Below are positions 29,047 through 38,807 of a DNA stretch of 64,000 nucleotides, piece by piece (the first letter of the stretch is position 1; each line of letters opens with the position of its first letter). Source of the DNA: Bradyrhizobium cosmicum (GTDB lineage: Bacteria > Pseudomonadota > Alphaproteobacteria > Rhizobiales > Xanthobacteraceae). Below the pieces are notes generated by a model. It was not told the DNA's origin. It saw nothing but the letters and a program-made list of their open reading frames with translations, and did not search any database. Position numbers and translations under genes: made by a program. The stretch is from contig NZ_CP041656.2 in the NCBI RefSeq assembly GCF_007290395.2, positions 1,054,001 through 1,118,000 on the forward strand, written 5' to 3'.

Positions 29047-30261
29047 ATGAGCGAGCAGGCCGCCTTCGACGAACGGGCATACGAACGAAAGCCCGCGCTG
29101 CGGCGCTGGCTCTTCGTGCACAAATGGTCGAGCCTGGTCTGCTCGCTATTCCTGCTCCTGATCTGCATCACCGGCCTGCCGCTGGTGCTGCGGGACGAGA
29201 TCGACGGTCTGCTCGACGATGCGCTGCCCTACGCGCAAGTAGCGGCGGGCGCGCCCAATGTCAGTCTCGACCGGGTCGTCGAGGCCAGCCGGAAGCTGTA
29301 TCCCGGCGAGACCGTCATCTCGGTGTTCGTCGACGACGACGAACCCAAGATCATGGTCTACATGGTAAGCTCGTGGGAGGCGTTCAAGGCCAACCGCAGA
29401 TCGCTGCACTCGATCCGGTTCGATGCGCATACAGGTGACGTGCTCAAGCAAACGAAGCCGTTCGGCGAGGACGGGCTCACCTTTCTACAACTGATGCTGA
29501 CCCTGCATCGCGACCTGTTCGCAGGGCTTGCTGGCGAGTTGTTCCTCGGCGCGATGGCGCTGTTGTTCATCGCGGCCATCGTCTCCGGGATTGCGATCTA
29601 CGGTCCCTTCATGCGGAAGCTTGATTTCGGCACGGTGCGCGCGAGTCGTTCGCGGCGGCTGAAATGGCTCGATTTGCACAATCTGCTCGGCGTCGTCACG
29701 CTCGGCTGGGCGCTGGTGGTCGGCGCCACCGGAGTGATCAACGAGTTCTCGACGCCGTTGTTCGCGCTGTGGCAGCAGACCGACGTGCGCGCGATGTTGG
29801 CGCCGCTGCAAGGCAAGCCGGTGCCGCAGACCTCCGAACTGTCCTCACCACAAGCCGCGTATGACGCGGTGAGGACGGCATTCCCGGACATGATCACGAC
29901 CAGCGTGGTGTATCCGGGCGCGCCGTTCGGTTCACCCTTTCATTATGTGGTCTGGACCAAGGGCAAGGAGCCGTTGACATCGCGCCTGTTCAGTCCTGTG
30001 CTGGTCGATGCCAGAAGCGGCGTGCTGGCGTCCGCGATCACCATGCCCTGGTATCTGCGCGCGCTGGAGCTCTCGCGTCCCCTGCATTTCGGCGACTATG
30101 GCGGCATGCCGCTGAAGATCATCTGGGTCCTGCTGGATCTCGTCACCATCTTCGTGCTCGGCAGTGGGCTTTATATCTGGTTCGCGCGGTCGCGGGCCGC
30201 GAAGACGCAACAGAGATCTGCGGCAGTCCTGCCACTGTCGTCGCCGGGAGCGGCTGAATGA
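29047..30261 (+). CDS. PepSY-associated membrane protein (FoxB-like, siderophore iron release)
   Basis: A 404-residue inner-membrane protein with about four membrane helices (near 24-46, 160-185, 205-230 and 365-385) and two PepSY-type periplasmic regions. HKWSSLVCSLFLLLICITGLPL is typical of the PepSY_TM family; HKW and LMLTLHRDLF carry the family histidines. It starts 9 bases after the receptor stop. Homologues downstream of siderophore receptors act in iron reduction or release in the periplasm; that role is inferred from context. Confidence 0.88.
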   Translation: MSEQAAFDERAYERKPALRRWLFVHKWSSLVCSLFLLLICITGLPLVLRDEIDGLLDDALPYAQVAAGAPNVSLDRVVEASRKLYPGETVISVFVDDDEPKIMVYMVSSWEAFKANRRSLHSIRFDAHTGDVLKQTKPFGEDGLTFLQLMLTLHRDLFAGLAGELFLGAMALLFIAAIVSGIAIYGPFMRKLDFGTVRASRSRRLKWLDLHNLLGVVTLGWALVVGATGVINEFSTPLFALWQQTDVRAMLAPLQGKPVPQTSELSSPQAAYDAVRTAFPDMITTSVVYPGAPFGSPFHYVVWTKGKEPLTSRLFSPVLVDARSGVLASAITMPWYLRALELSRPLHFGDYGGMPLKIIWVLLDLVTIFVLGSGLYIWFARSRAAKTQQRSAAVLPLSSPGAAE

Positions 30262-30440
30262 CCATCCACCGTTCGAAGGGCCTGATCTGGCGCTGGCCGG
30301 CCTTGCTCGCGGCCCTGAGTATTTTCGGCTTGCTATCGGCCTTGCTGGGCCAGACGGGAGTATGGCTGCCATGGTCGTGGGTCGCGCTGGCTGCTCCCCT
30401 CGCGGTGGCCGCGATCTGTATCGGCCGCAGCCGGGGCTGA
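30258..30440 (+). CDS. 60-residue membrane peptide of the siderophore receptor operon
   Basis: A small protein with two hydrophobic segments (WPALLAALSIFGLLSALLG and WVALAAPLAVAAICIG) and a Trp-rich turn between. The ATG overlaps the PepSY gene stop (ATGA), strong support for coupled translation. I do not recognise a named family with certainty. It may assist the PepSY protein. Confidence 0.75.
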   Translation: MTIHRSKGLIWRWPALLAALSIFGLLSALLGQTGVWLPWSWVALAAPLAVAAICIGRSRG

Positions 30441-30455
30441 CTGGGGAGACAGTCG

Positions 30456-30911
30456 TTATTCGGCAGGTTCGGCGGATGCCTCGTCGGAGACGCCGGCGCG
30501 GCTCGCCATGATGCCGAGCGCGACGCCGCCGATCGCCAGGATCGGCAACAACCGCTTGATGCCGATGGCGCGAACGATCTGAAGCCCCGTTGCGAGCAGC
30601 ATCGGGTCGGCGAGCATGCTTTGCGCCGCCGACTTCGCGGCGCGCTCGGCGGCAATCCGCGCGCGCTTCTGCATTTCCCGCTTGTATCCCCAATAAGATC
30701 CCGCCGCGGTGAGCGTCAGCAGGAAGAAGATGCCGGCGCCTGCCAGGCAGGCCTGCACCGGGCCGTATGTCTCCAGCACCGAAATGAAAGCCGCTGCACA
30801 GAGGAAGCATGTCGTGATGAACAGCGCAAATGCCGCGCCCGCGGCAAGCGACGTCAGCCGGACCGTCGTGCCGGTCGATGCGCTGATGCCGTCGATAATG
30901 CGTTGAAACAT
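30456..30911 (-). CDS. holin-like / phage-holin-family membrane protein
   Basis: A 151-residue membrane protein. The start MFQRIIDG (30911) follows GAGGAG by 6 bases; a longer frame to 30956 lacks support. Two helices (LAAGAAFALFITTCFLCAAAFISVLE and CLAGAGIFFLLTLTAAGSYWGY) are followed by a charged helix rich in Arg/Ala and a third short span (LLPILAIGGVALGIMA). The layout resembles bacterial phage-holin-III-like stress membrane proteins. It sits next to DUF883, a common pairing, and is not evidence of a prophage. Confidence 0.7.
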   Translation of the reverse strand: MFQRIIDGISASTGTTVRLTSLAAGAAFALFITTCFLCAAAFISVLETYGPVQACLAGAGIFFLLTLTAAGSYWGYKREMQKRARIAAERAAKSAAQSMLADPMLLATGLQIVRAIGIKRLLPILAIGGVALGIMASRAGVSDEASAEPAE

Positions 30912-30945
30912 GGACTTGCTCCTCAAATCCCCCCAAGCCAATAGC

Positions 30946-30965
30946 GGCGGCGCCACAGCGCCGCC
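30946..30965 (-). other. GC-rich hairpin between DUF883 and holin-like genes
   Basis: GGCGGCGC and GCGCCGCC with a 4-base loop lie between the two minus-strand genes. No T-run follows. It may adjust the ratio of the two products or protect mRNA. Confidence 0.45.
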
Positions 30966-30988
30966 GTCACGTCACGATAGCAGCGCGC

Positions 30989-31360
30989 TCAACGACGCCA
31001 GACCGCGCCGATCAGGAAGCCGATGCCGAGCGCGATGCCGACGGTCGCGAGCGGCCGCTGCGTGATCGTGTCCTCCAGCGTCTCCTCGATCGAGCCATAG
31101 GCGTCCTGCGCCGCGCCCATCATGGCGCTGCCGCGTTCGGACATGTCGTCGAAGGTCGAATCCATGTTCTCGCGCGCCTGCTTGTAGCCGCGCCGGGCCT
31201 GTTTGCCCGTCGCATTGGCAAAGGTGTTGAGTGCGTCGGTGATCTGGTCGGTGAGGGCGGCGATGTCATTTTTCACGGCTGCTACATCCTTCTCGAGGCG
31301 TTCTGCGGTGGCTTTGTCAGTCCAATCTCTCATTCTGGCTTGGCTGTCGGTTATTGACAT
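30989..31360 (-). CDS. DUF883 family (ElaB/YqjD-like) membrane-anchored protein
   Basis: A 123-residue protein. The N-terminal 95 residues are a charged, coiled-coil-like helix (ERLEKDVAAVKNDIAALTDQITDALNTF), and the C-terminus has a glycine-zipper anchor (PLATVGIALGIGFLIGAVWRR). This is the YqjD/ElaB layout; those proteins bind ribosomes at the membrane in stationary-phase E. coli. The start at 31360 has GGAG upstream. A much longer minus-strand frame through the next gene is spurious. An EcfG-type promoter lies 38 bases upstream. Confidence 0.88.
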   Translation of the reverse strand: MSITDSQARMRDWTDKATAERLEKDVAAVKNDIAALTDQITDALNTFANATGKQARRGYKQARENMDSTFDDMSERGSAMMGAAQDAYGSIEETLEDTITQRPLATVGIALGIGFLIGAVWRR

Positions 31361-31397
31361 GAGAGGCTCCGAACTGTTGGCGGTGAGATGGGCGGAA

Positions 31398-31422
31398 AAC
31401 GTTTCGTTGTGAGGTAAGTTCC
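31398..31422 (-). promoter_or_regulatory. EcfG-type general stress promoter of the DUF883 gene
   Basis: On the minus strand GGAAC (31422-31418), 16 bases, CGTT (31401-31398). This is an exact match to the GGAAC-N16/17-CGTT promoter of alphaproteobacterial EcfG sigma factors. It is placed 38 bases before the start codon. Confidence 0.75.
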
Positions 31423-31437
31423 GTTCACAGACATCCG

Positions 31438-32613
31438 TCACCCCGGGGGTAGCTGCGGCGAATTCTCCGGCATCAGATGCTCCTTCAGGATCAATCCGAC
31501 GATCAGGAGCGGCGACGACAGGAATGCGCCCATCGGCCCCCACAGCCAGGTCCAGAACGCCAGCGCGATGAACACGGCCAGCGCGTTCAGCGACAGCCTG
31601 CGGCCGATAATGGTCGGCGTGACGAAATGTCCTTCCAGGAAGGTGATGCCGCCGAAGGCGAGCGCCGCCATCAGGCCGCCGCCGATGGTCGGGAACGCGA
31701 CCAGCCCGACCACCGCGAGCACGACGAACATCGCGACCGGCCCGATGATCGGAATGAAGTTGAGCGCAGCCGCAAGCGCGCCGAGCCCGGCCGGATTGGG
31801 CATGCCGGTGACCGCGCAGACGATTCCTGTGGTGATTCCGACGCCGACATTGATGACGGTGACGGTCAGCAGGTAATTGCCGAGATGAACCTCGATCTCG
31901 TTGAGGATCCGTAGCGTGCGCAGCCGCGCGTCGCGGTCGCCGAAATTCATGATCATCGCGCGCCGCAGATCGCGCCAGCTCGCGATGAAGAGGATCAGCG
32001 TGGCGAAGAACAGCAGGAATTCGGCAAAGGTCGGCGAGAGGAATTCCAGCGTCGGTTGCACCCATTCGGTTTTCGGCAGCGGAAGGCTTGGCAGCCCCTC
32101 GGAGCCCCCGACCATGGTCTGCAACTCCTTCCACAGCGCCAGCGGCCGGTCGAAGACGTGCATCTTCTCCTTCAACTGCGCGCCCAGCTCAGGCAGGCGT
32201 GAGCTCCATTCCATGGCGGGCACCGCAATCAGTGCGACGACGAAAGCGACCACCGTCGTCACCGCGATCACGATGAGCACGGCGCCAAGCGCCCGCGGCA
32301 CATGTCGCCGCTCGAGAAAGCTTGCGGCCGGCGAGAGCATGGTGCCGGCGACGACAGCCATCACGACGGGGAGGAAGAATGCCCTGGCAAAATACAGCAC
32401 CGCGATCACGGCGATCAGGAGCAGGCCGCCGAGCGCATAGGCGACGAACTCGGTGCGGCGGATGACCGGCGGCAATTCTGTATGGCTACCCGGAACGGGG
32501 GCACCTTCGCTGTTTCCGGGAAGCAGCCGTTCACTGGGAAGGACGCGCACAATTTCTCTCCCGCACGGAGGTTTCCGGCGCCCATTGGTGAGCAGAAAAC
32601 GCACCAGGGCCAT
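31438..32613 (-). CDS. AI-2E family transporter (TqsA/PerM-like permease)
   Basis: A 391-residue polytopic membrane protein. An N-terminal polar stretch of about 55 residues precedes the first helices (YALGGLLLIAVIAVLYFARAFFLPVVMAVVAGTMLSP). Later motifs are typical of the family: GVGITTGIVCAVTGMPNP, ALNFIPIIGPVAMF and FLEGHFVTPTIIGRRLSLNALAVFIAL. The start is ATG 32613; the N-terminus may be shorter. Despite the name, most family members do not move AI-2. No promoter match of the EcfG type is seen on this side. Confidence 0.88.
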   Translation of the reverse strand: MALVRFLLTNGRRKPPCGREIVRVLPSERLLPGNSEGAPVPGSHTELPPVIRRTEFVAYALGGLLLIAVIAVLYFARAFFLPVVMAVVAGTMLSPAASFLERRHVPRALGAVLIVIAVTTVVAFVVALIAVPAMEWSSRLPELGAQLKEKMHVFDRPLALWKELQTMVGGSEGLPSLPLPKTEWVQPTLEFLSPTFAEFLLFFATLILFIASWRDLRRAMIMNFGDRDARLRTLRILNEIEVHLGNYLLTVTVINVGVGITTGIVCAVTGMPNPAGLGALAAALNFIPIIGPVAMFVVLAVVGLVAFPTIGGGLMAALAFGGITFLEGHFVTPTIIGRRLSLNALAVFIALAFWTWLWGPMGAFLSSPLLIVGLILKEHLMPENSPQLPPG

Positions 32614-32681
32614 TCCGGTTCCATCGCGATTTCGTGAACCTGAGCTCGCTTGACTGTGACCTCAACGCCGCGGCAGTCGGC

Positions 32682-32707
32682 GGAACTTGAGTCGGTTCTG
32701 ATGCGTT
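32682..32707 (+). promoter_or_regulatory. EcfG-type general stress promoter of the L,D-transpeptidase gene
   Basis: GGAAC (32682-32686), 17 bases, CGTT (32704-32707): an exact match to the alphaproteobacterial general stress consensus. It ends 45 bases before the ATG at 32753. Confidence 0.75.
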
Positions 32708-32752
32708 GGGGAGCAGCATCACAGAGATGCAAGCATCCCACGGGGCAAGCCC

Positions 32753-33538
32753 ATGACAAAATTGTCTTCAGTCCGTCGCCGCTTCTCGCCGCGCGCCGTC
32801 ACCGCCCTTGCCTTTGCAACCGCGTTGCTGTCCGTACCGTTCGCCGCACAGGCCCAGACGCTCGGCTACGCACCGATGCAGCCGCAGGCCTATCCGCAAG
32901 ACCCGACCTATTCGCAGGGTTACGCAAGCCAGGGCTATGCAGTCGATGAGCCGCAGGCCGCGGACGAAGACGCTGCGCTGCCCGACCGGCTGCGTAAACA
33001 AATCGTCAGCTTCGACCGCGCCGAGCCGGCCGGCACGATCGTGATCGATACCGCCAATACTTATCTCTATTACGTGCTCGGCAATGGCCGTGCCATTCGC
33101 TATGGAGTTGGCGTCGGCCGCGAAGGCTTTACCTGGGCCGGCGTGCAGACGGTCACCCGCAAGGCGGAATGGCCGGATTGGCACCCGCCGGCCGAGATGA
33201 TCGCGCGCCAGCCTTATCTGCCGCGCTTCGTCGCCGGCGGCCCCGGCAATCCCTTGGGCGCCCGTGCGATGTATCTCGGCTCCAGCGAGTACCGCATCCA
33301 CGGCACCAACGATCCCACCACGATCGGCAAGTTCGTGTCCTCCGGCTGTATCCGCCTGACCAACGAGGACGTGAGTGACCTGTTCAGCCGCGTCACTGTC
33401 GGCACCAAGGTCGTGGTGCTGCCGAAGAATGCGCCGCTGATGGCGAGGGGCGGCGATCCCGTTCGCAAGCGTCCAGCCGTGACAACGCTGCCCTCGGGCC
33501 GGCAGGCGCTGAACGCCACGAATTCGGCCGTGAACTGA
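32753..33538 (+). CDS. L,D-transpeptidase (YkuD domain), secreted
   Basis: A 261-residue periplasmic enzyme that makes 3-3 peptidoglycan crosslinks or attaches proteins to the wall. A signal peptide (VTALAFATALLSVPFAAQA) is followed by a Gln/Tyr/Pro-rich linker (about 36-65) and the YkuD domain from about 93. The catalytic motif is complete: H183 (RIHGTN) and C199 in SSGCIRL. The Bradyrhizobium genus has many paralogues. It is driven by an EcfG-type promoter and is followed after 11 bases by DUF2865. Confidence 0.92.
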   Translation: MTKLSSVRRRFSPRAVTALAFATALLSVPFAAQAQTLGYAPMQPQAYPQDPTYSQGYASQGYAVDEPQAADEDAALPDRLRKQIVSFDRAEPAGTIVIDTANTYLYYVLGNGRAIRYGVGVGREGFTWAGVQTVTRKAEWPDWHPPAEMIARQPYLPRFVAGGPGNPLGARAMYLGSSEYRIHGTNDPTTIGKFVSSGCIRLTNEDVSDLFSRVTVGTKVVVLPKNAPLMARGGDPVRKRPAVTTLPSGRQALNATNSAVN

Positions 33539-33549
33539 GAGTTGAGCAG

Positions 33550-34203
33550 ATGAAGGGACGTTCGATCGGCAAACTGGCCGGCAGCGCGGCGGCGATCTTC
33601 GCCGTCGCCTCCCTCGGTCTCGTCCTGGCACCGTCCGCGCATGCGGAGGATTTCTTCTCGGCACTGTTCGGCGGATTTGGACGGCGGCCGCCGCCGCAAA
33701 TTCAGATGCCCTTCGCCAACGAGGATATGCCGCGCTACGACACACCGCGTCAGCGCGCCTCCTATGGCGGCGGCACGGCCTATTGCGTGCGCGGCTGCGA
33801 TGGCCGCTATTTCCCGGCGCAGGGAAATGATGCCGAGAGCAAGGCGCAATCCTGCAAGAGCTTCTGCCCGACCTCGGAAACCTCACTGGTCTATGGCGGC
33901 AACATCGACAACGCCACAACGGACAAGGGCAAATCCTATTCCGAGCTGCCGAATGCCTTCCGCTATCGTAACGAGATCGTCGCCGGTTGCACCTGCAACG
34001 GCAAGGATCCGGTCGGCCTGGCCCAGGTCAAGGCCGAGGATGATCCGACCTTGCGTAAGGGCGATATCGTCGCGGGCGCCGATGGCCTCGTCGTTGCCAA
34101 TCGCAACGCGAACGATCGCCGCGGAGTCGCGATGAACTTCTCCCCGCTGCCGGACTCGGTGCGTGCCAGATTCCGGCAAGTGCCGGTGGTGGCGAAAGAG
34201 TAG
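33550..34203 (+). CDS. DUF2865 domain protein, secreted
   Basis: A 217-residue exported protein. The signal peptide runs to about residue 33 (SAAAIFAVASLGLVLAPSAHA). The DUF2865 core has four or more conserved cysteines (YCVRGCDGRYFP, CKSFCPTSE, AGCTCNG) and the end RKGDIVAGADGLVV. The family is limited to rhizobia and relatives and has no known function. It shares the transcript with the L,D-transpeptidase, so a cell-wall role is likely. Confidence 0.85.
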   Translation: MKGRSIGKLAGSAAAIFAVASLGLVLAPSAHAEDFFSALFGGFGRRPPPQIQMPFANEDMPRYDTPRQRASYGGGTAYCVRGCDGRYFPAQGNDAESKAQSCKSFCPTSETSLVYGGNIDNATTDKGKSYSELPNAFRYRNEIVAGCTCNGKDPVGLAQVKAEDDPTLRKGDIVAGADGLVVANRNANDRRGVAMNFSPLPDSVRARFRQVPVVAKE

Positions 34204-34218
34204 CCTTAACGTTGCCAG

Positions 34219-36312
34219 CTAAGCCGCGCGGATCTTCCCAAGGAAGTCGCTGACCTGCTGGCCGAGCTGGCGGCTCTGCGTCTCCAGAGTCTCCGAGGCA
34301 TGCTTGACGTTGTCCGCGGCGCCGGCTGCGGTGTCGGCATCGGCCTTCACGCCGGTGATGTTGTCGGAGACGTTCTTGGTGCCTTGCGCGGCATATTGCG
34401 TGCTGCGGGTGATCTCCTGCGTCGCTGCACCCTGCTCCTGCACGGCGGCCGCGATCGCGGTGGCGACTTCGTTGACTTCGCCGATAATACCGCCGATTGC
34501 CTGGATCGCGTTGATGGCGTCACCGGCGACCTTCTGGATGTCGGCGATCTGCTCGGAGATTTCCTCCGTTGCCTTCGCGGTCTGGCTCGCCAGCGACTTC
34601 ACTTCCGAGGCGACCACGGCAAAGCCGCGCCCGGCTTCGCCGGCGCGTGCGGCTTCGATCGTGGCGTTGAGCGCGAGCAAATTGGTCTGCGCCGCGATGG
34701 TGTTGATCAGGCCGACAACCTCGCCGATGCGGCCAGCGGATTGCGCCAGCCCCTGAACGGTGCCGTCGGTCTCACGCGCCTGGTTGACGGCGCGGCTGGC
34801 GATGCCTGCGGCATGGGCGGCCTGCTGGCTGATGTCGTTGATGGAGGCGGAGAGCTCTTCGGCGGCGGCCGCGACGCTCTCGACGCTGGAAGAGGCCTCG
34901 TTTGAAGCTCTGCCTGCAACCTCGACACGCTCATTGGTCTGGCGCGACACCTCGGACAGATCGCCCGAGGTCTTGTGCATCTCGCCGGAAGCCTCGCTCA
35001 GCTCACCCAGCGATTTGCGCACCACGCCTTCGAACTCGCCGACATAGCCCTCGATCGCGCGCTGGCGCGCGGCCGCGCCGGCGTTGCGCTCGCGCTCCTG
35101 CTCCTCGATCTTGAGCTTGTCGATCGCCTGCTGCTTGAAGGTCTCCAGCGCGCCGGCAAGCGAGCCGATCTCGTCCTTGCGGTCGAGATAGCCGCTGTCG
35201 ACGCCGAGATCGCCGCCGGCGACCTTGAGCATGGCATCGCGAATCCGGTGCAGCGGCGTGATCACCCGGCGGCTGACCGCCAGCGTGGTTGCTCCCGTCA
35301 GGACGATTGCGGCGACGAGCAGGGCCATTTGGACCAGCAGGGATTGCAGGGCTCCGGCGCGCTGGTTGGCGGCGTGATCTCTGGCTGCGGCGAGCGCAGC
35401 GTCAGCGAGCCTGATGGCGCTCGCCATGCGGCCGACCGAGTAGGGACTCCATTGATTGGCCGTCATCGACGGCTTCTCGCCCTTGGCAACCGTCGCGATG
35501 ATGCCGTCGCGCGTGGCGGCATATTGCGGGTCGAAATAGACCGACTTGGTCTCGCTCATGGCCGCGGAGAGCGCCGGCGGCAGTTGCATGCCGGTGGCGG
35601 CAAGCTCGATCGCGCTCCAGGCGGCATCGGTCGCGCCCAGGAATTTCGTGAAGGCGACCTGAGTGTCGGGCGCGATCTTGCCGCTGCTCAGCGCATTTCC
35701 AACGATGACGGAAGACTCGCCGGCGTTCTGGCGCAGCAACCAGGCCATCTGCTTGATCATCAGGAACTGGTCGATGGTGGCGTCCTGGTGGTTGACGCTG
35801 GCGGCGAGCACGGGCGAGAGCTTCTCGAGGATGGTCATCAGCCCGTCCTCGCTCTCGAGATATTCAGTGGCGAGCGCTACGCGGCGCGAGGCCCTGGGCT
35901 TGGCGACCTCGGTCCAGAATTCGGCTTGTTGCGCCAGGAGTGCCTTGTTGAGCCGGGTGAGGTTGGCGACGATCGCATCGCGTTGCGGGATATCGATCGA
36001 GGGCAGGATGTCGATTGCACGCGCCAGCGCAGGCATCAGTTCGTCGCGGATGCCACGGATGTATTTCTCGATATCCGCATCGACCTTGATGTCGCTGGTC
36101 AATTGTCGATTGGTGGTCGAGCGATCGGCCCGGATGTTCGCCATCGCCTTGAAGACGTCGGCGGAAGCTGCGGAGACCGCGACGATCCGGTTGGCCTGCT
36201 GCAGCCGGCCCCATGAGCTCCACGCGCTGATCGCAAAGCCGATGACGATGACCAGCGCGGTGGACAGGATCACCGCCTTCAGCAGCGCGGAAACGGACAG
36301 GCGATTGAGCAT
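34219..36312 (-). CDS. methyl-accepting chemotaxis protein, first of a tandem pair
   Basis: A 697-residue transmembrane chemoreceptor. TM1 lies at about 9-33 ([21 protein letters not shown]), then a helical periplasmic sensor of about 280 residues, TM2 near 320-340, HAMP ([22 protein letters not shown]), and the signalling hairpin with tip region [29 protein letters not shown]. The C-terminus [10 protein letters not shown] lacks a CheR-binding pentapeptide. The start MLNRLS (36312) follows GGGG. It is the same length as the next gene and clearly its duplicate. Confidence 0.94.
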   Translation of the reverse strand: MLNRLSVSALLKAVILSTALVIVIGFAISAWSSWGRLQQANRIVAVSAASADVFKAMANIRADRSTTNRQLTSDIKVDADIEKYIRGIRDELMPALARAIDILPSIDIPQRDAIVANLTRLNKALLAQQAEFWTEVAKPRASRRVALATEYLESEDGLMTILEKLSPVLAASVNHQDATIDQFLMIKQMAWLLRQNAGESSVIVGNALSSGKIAPDTQVAFTKFLGATDAAWSAIELAATGMQLPPALSAAMSETKSVYFDPQYAATRDGIIATVAKGEKPSMTANQWSPYSVGRMASAIRLADAALAAARDHAANQRAGALQSLLVQMALLVAAIVLTGATTLAVSRRVITPLHRIRDAMLKVAGGDLGVDSGYLDRKDEIGSLAGALETFKQQAIDKLKIEEQERERNAGAAARQRAIEGYVGEFEGVVRKSLGELSEASGEMHKTSGDLSEVSRQTNERVEVAGRASNEASSSVESVAAAAEELSASINDISQQAAHAAGIASRAVNQARETDGTVQGLAQSAGRIGEVVGLINTIAAQTNLLALNATIEAARAGEAGRGFAVVASEVKSLASQTAKATEEISEQIADIQKVAGDAINAIQAIGGIIGEVNEVATAIAAAVQEQGAATQEITRSTQYAAQGTKNVSDNITGVKADADTAAGAADNVKHASETLETQSRQLGQQVSDFLGKIRAA

Positions 36313-36442
36313 CGGACACCCCAACAGACGCGCATGCGTAATGGCAGGCGCCTGGAGTGCATTTGGCCCGTAAAGAGTAAAAACTTAGACAGTGCTCCTG
36401 CCGTAAAATTACGGGGCCCGGCCGGCCTTGCGCATCCTTTTC

Positions 36443-38536
36443 TTACGCCGCGCGGATTTTGCCGAGGAAGTCGCTGACCTCGTGGCCGAGCTGGCGGCTC
36501 TGGGTCTCCAGCATCTCGGAGGCTTGCTTCACATTGTCCGCGGCGGCCGCGGCGGCGTCGGCATCGGTCTTCACGCCGCTGATATTGTCCGTGACGTTCT
36601 TGGTGCCCTGCGCCGCGAATTGCGTGCTGCGCGTGATCTCCTGGGTCGCCGCACCCTGCTCCTGTACCGCGGCGGCGATCGCGGTCGCGACCTCGTTCAC
36701 TTCGCCAATGATGCCGCCGATGGTCTGGATCGCGTTGATGGCGTCGCTGGCGACCCTCTGGATGTCGGCGATCTGGCCGGAGATTTCCTCGGTGGCTTTT
36801 GCGGTCTGGCTTGCCAGCGATTTCACCTCGGACGCGACGACCGCGAAGCCGCGGCCGGCTTCCCCGGCGCGCGCGGCTTCGATCGTGGCGTTGAGCGCGA
36901 GCAAATTGGTCTGCGCCGCGATGGTGTTGATCAGTCCAACGACCTCGCCGATGCGTCCCGCGGACTGGGCCAGTCCCTGCACGGTGCCGTCGGTCTCGCG
37001 GGCCTGGGTGACGGCACGGCTGGCGATGCCCGCGGCATGGGCAGCCTGCTGGCTGATGTCGTTGATCGAGGCAGAAAGCTCCTCGGCAGCGGCAGCAACG
37101 CTGTCGACGCTCATGGAAGCGTCATTCGAGGCCTTGCCGGCGACCTGGACGCGGTCGTTGGTCTGGCGCGACACGGCCGACAGATCGCCGGAGGTCTTGC
37201 GCATCTGGCCGGAAGCTTCGCTCAGTTCGCCCAGCGTCTTGCGCACCGCGCCCTCGAATTCGCCGACATAGGCCTCGACGGCGCGCTGGCGAGCGGCTGC
37301 GCCGCGATTGCGTTCGCGTTCGTGCTCCTCGATCTTGAGCTTCTCGATGGCCTGCTGCTTGAAGGTCTGCAGCGCGCCCGCCAGCGCGCCGATCTCGTCC
37401 TGGCGGTCGAGATAGCCGCTGTCGACCGCGAGGTCGCCGCCGGCTACCTTCAGCATGGCATCGCGGATCGTGTTCAGCGGAGTGATGACGCGGCGGCTGA
37501 CCAGCGCGATGGTGCCAACAGCGAGTCCGATGGCGAGCGCCAGCAGCGCGAGCTGCACGATCAGCGCGCGCTGGGCGGCACCGCGCTGCTCCTGGGTATG
37601 GGCCTTGGCGGCGTCGAGGGCGGATTCGGCCACCGCGACCGCGCTCGCCATGCGGCCGACCGTGATCGGGCTCCACTGGTTGGCGGTCATCTCGGCCTTC
37701 TCGCCCTTGACCAGCGTGTCCGCGAGACGGTCGCGCAGAGCCAGGTATTGCGGCTCGAAATAGGCCGTCTTGGCCGCAGCCATGGCGGAGGTGAGGCCAG
37801 CCGGCAATTGCATGCCCGAGGTCGACAATTCCAGCGCCTTCCACATCGCAGTCGTGCCGCCGACATATTGGGTATAATTGTAGCGGCCCTCCGGCGTGAT
37901 CTTGCCGGCCGCAAGCCCGGTCGAGACGATCAGCGAGGCTTCGCCTGCGGTGTTGCGCAGCAGCCAGGCGCTCTGCTTGATCGACAGCAACTGGTCGATC
38001 TCGGCGTCCTGGTGGTTGACGGTTGCGGCCAGCGTGTTCGACAGCTTGTCGAGCACGTCTAGCAGGCCTTGCGTCGTCTCCAAGTATTCCTTCGGCAGAC
38101 CCGCGCGGCGCTGATCCTTGGGCTTGGCGACGTCCTCCCAGAACTGCTTCTGCTCCTCGACCAGCAGCTTGTAGAGACGCGACAGCTCCGGCACCAGCGT
38201 CGCCGATTGTGGGAAATCCATGCTCGGCAGCAGCTCGAGTGCGCGCGCCATCGCCGGCATCTGCGCATCGCGGAGCGCACGCAGGTATTTCTCGATCTCG
38301 GAATCCATCGGCTCGGCCGCGTTCAGGAGCCGCGTGGTGGTCGAGCGGTCGGTCCGCAGATTGTGCATCGCCTTGAACAGATCGGCGGAGGCATCCGCAA
38401 TCTGCGAGATGCGGTTGGCGGTCTTGAGGCGATCCCAGGACGCATAGGCGGTGAGCGAGAGCGCAATCACCACGCAGACCGACGTGATCGCGATCACCGC
38501 CTTCAGCAGTGCGGATACGGTCAGACGATTGAGCAT
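36443..38536 (-). CDS. methyl-accepting chemotaxis protein, second of a tandem pair
   Basis: A 697-residue paralogue of the preceding chemoreceptor: [16 protein letters not shown], the same sensor layout, HAMP ([31 protein letters not shown]) and an almost identical signalling half. The sensor halves differ more (for example [17 protein letters not shown] here against [17 protein letters not shown]), so ligands may differ. The start at 38536 has GGGGAG upstream; a longer frame to 38659 lacks support. The ligand is unknown. The pair seems to come from local duplication. Confidence 0.94.
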   Translation of the reverse strand: MLNRLTVSALLKAVIAITSVCVVIALSLTAYASWDRLKTANRISQIADASADLFKAMHNLRTDRSTTTRLLNAAEPMDSEIEKYLRALRDAQMPAMARALELLPSMDFPQSATLVPELSRLYKLLVEEQKQFWEDVAKPKDQRRAGLPKEYLETTQGLLDVLDKLSNTLAATVNHQDAEIDQLLSIKQSAWLLRNTAGEASLIVSTGLAAGKITPEGRYNYTQYVGGTTAMWKALELSTSGMQLPAGLTSAMAAAKTAYFEPQYLALRDRLADTLVKGEKAEMTANQWSPITVGRMASAVAVAESALDAAKAHTQEQRGAAQRALIVQLALLALAIGLAVGTIALVSRRVITPLNTIRDAMLKVAGGDLAVDSGYLDRQDEIGALAGALQTFKQQAIEKLKIEEHERERNRGAAARQRAVEAYVGEFEGAVRKTLGELSEASGQMRKTSGDLSAVSRQTNDRVQVAGKASNDASMSVDSVAAAAEELSASINDISQQAAHAAGIASRAVTQARETDGTVQGLAQSAGRIGEVVGLINTIAAQTNLLALNATIEAARAGEAGRGFAVVASEVKSLASQTAKATEEISGQIADIQRVASDAINAIQTIGGIIGEVNEVATAIAAAVQEQGAATQEITRSTQFAAQGTKNVTDNISGVKTDADAAAAAADNVKQASEMLETQSRQLGHEVSDFLGKIRAA

Positions 38537-38744
38537 CGAGGTCTCCCCAAGTCCTATTTTCAAAGTACGCAGAGACGCCCGGCAAGATGGAAAACAGTGG
38601 GCGCCGCAGATCGGCAATCGCATGCCGTTTGCGACGCGCGGCCCAAACGGTTTCTGCATCTGAAAGGAAAAGGGTAAAGTTTTAGGCAGACAGCCTGCCT
38701 GTAGAACTACGGAATTACTAGAAGTTGCAAGGAGTTGCCTGAAT

Positions 38745-38769
38745 GGAACCGGCGCGGGAGATGGGCGTT
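38745..38769 (+). promoter_or_regulatory. EcfG-type general stress promoter of the 51-residue membrane protein
   Basis: GGAAC (38745-38749), 16 bases, CGTT (38766-38769), an exact consensus match. It ends 38 bases before the ATG at 38808, the same spacing as for the DUF883 gene. Confidence 0.75.
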
Positions 38770-38807
38770 AGAATACCGTTAGCAATTTGCCTGAAGGGGG
38801 CCTTGCG

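Noticed and set aside
30456..30911. Holin-like protein taken as a sign of prophage
   Set aside because: No other phage gene is present; such proteins are common chromosomal stress membrane proteins and this one sits beside DUF883.
30989..32134. A 381-residue minus-strand reading that includes DUF883
   Set aside because: Its upstream two thirds overlap the AI-2E permease in another frame; the DUF883 start at 31360 has its own ribosome site and promoter.
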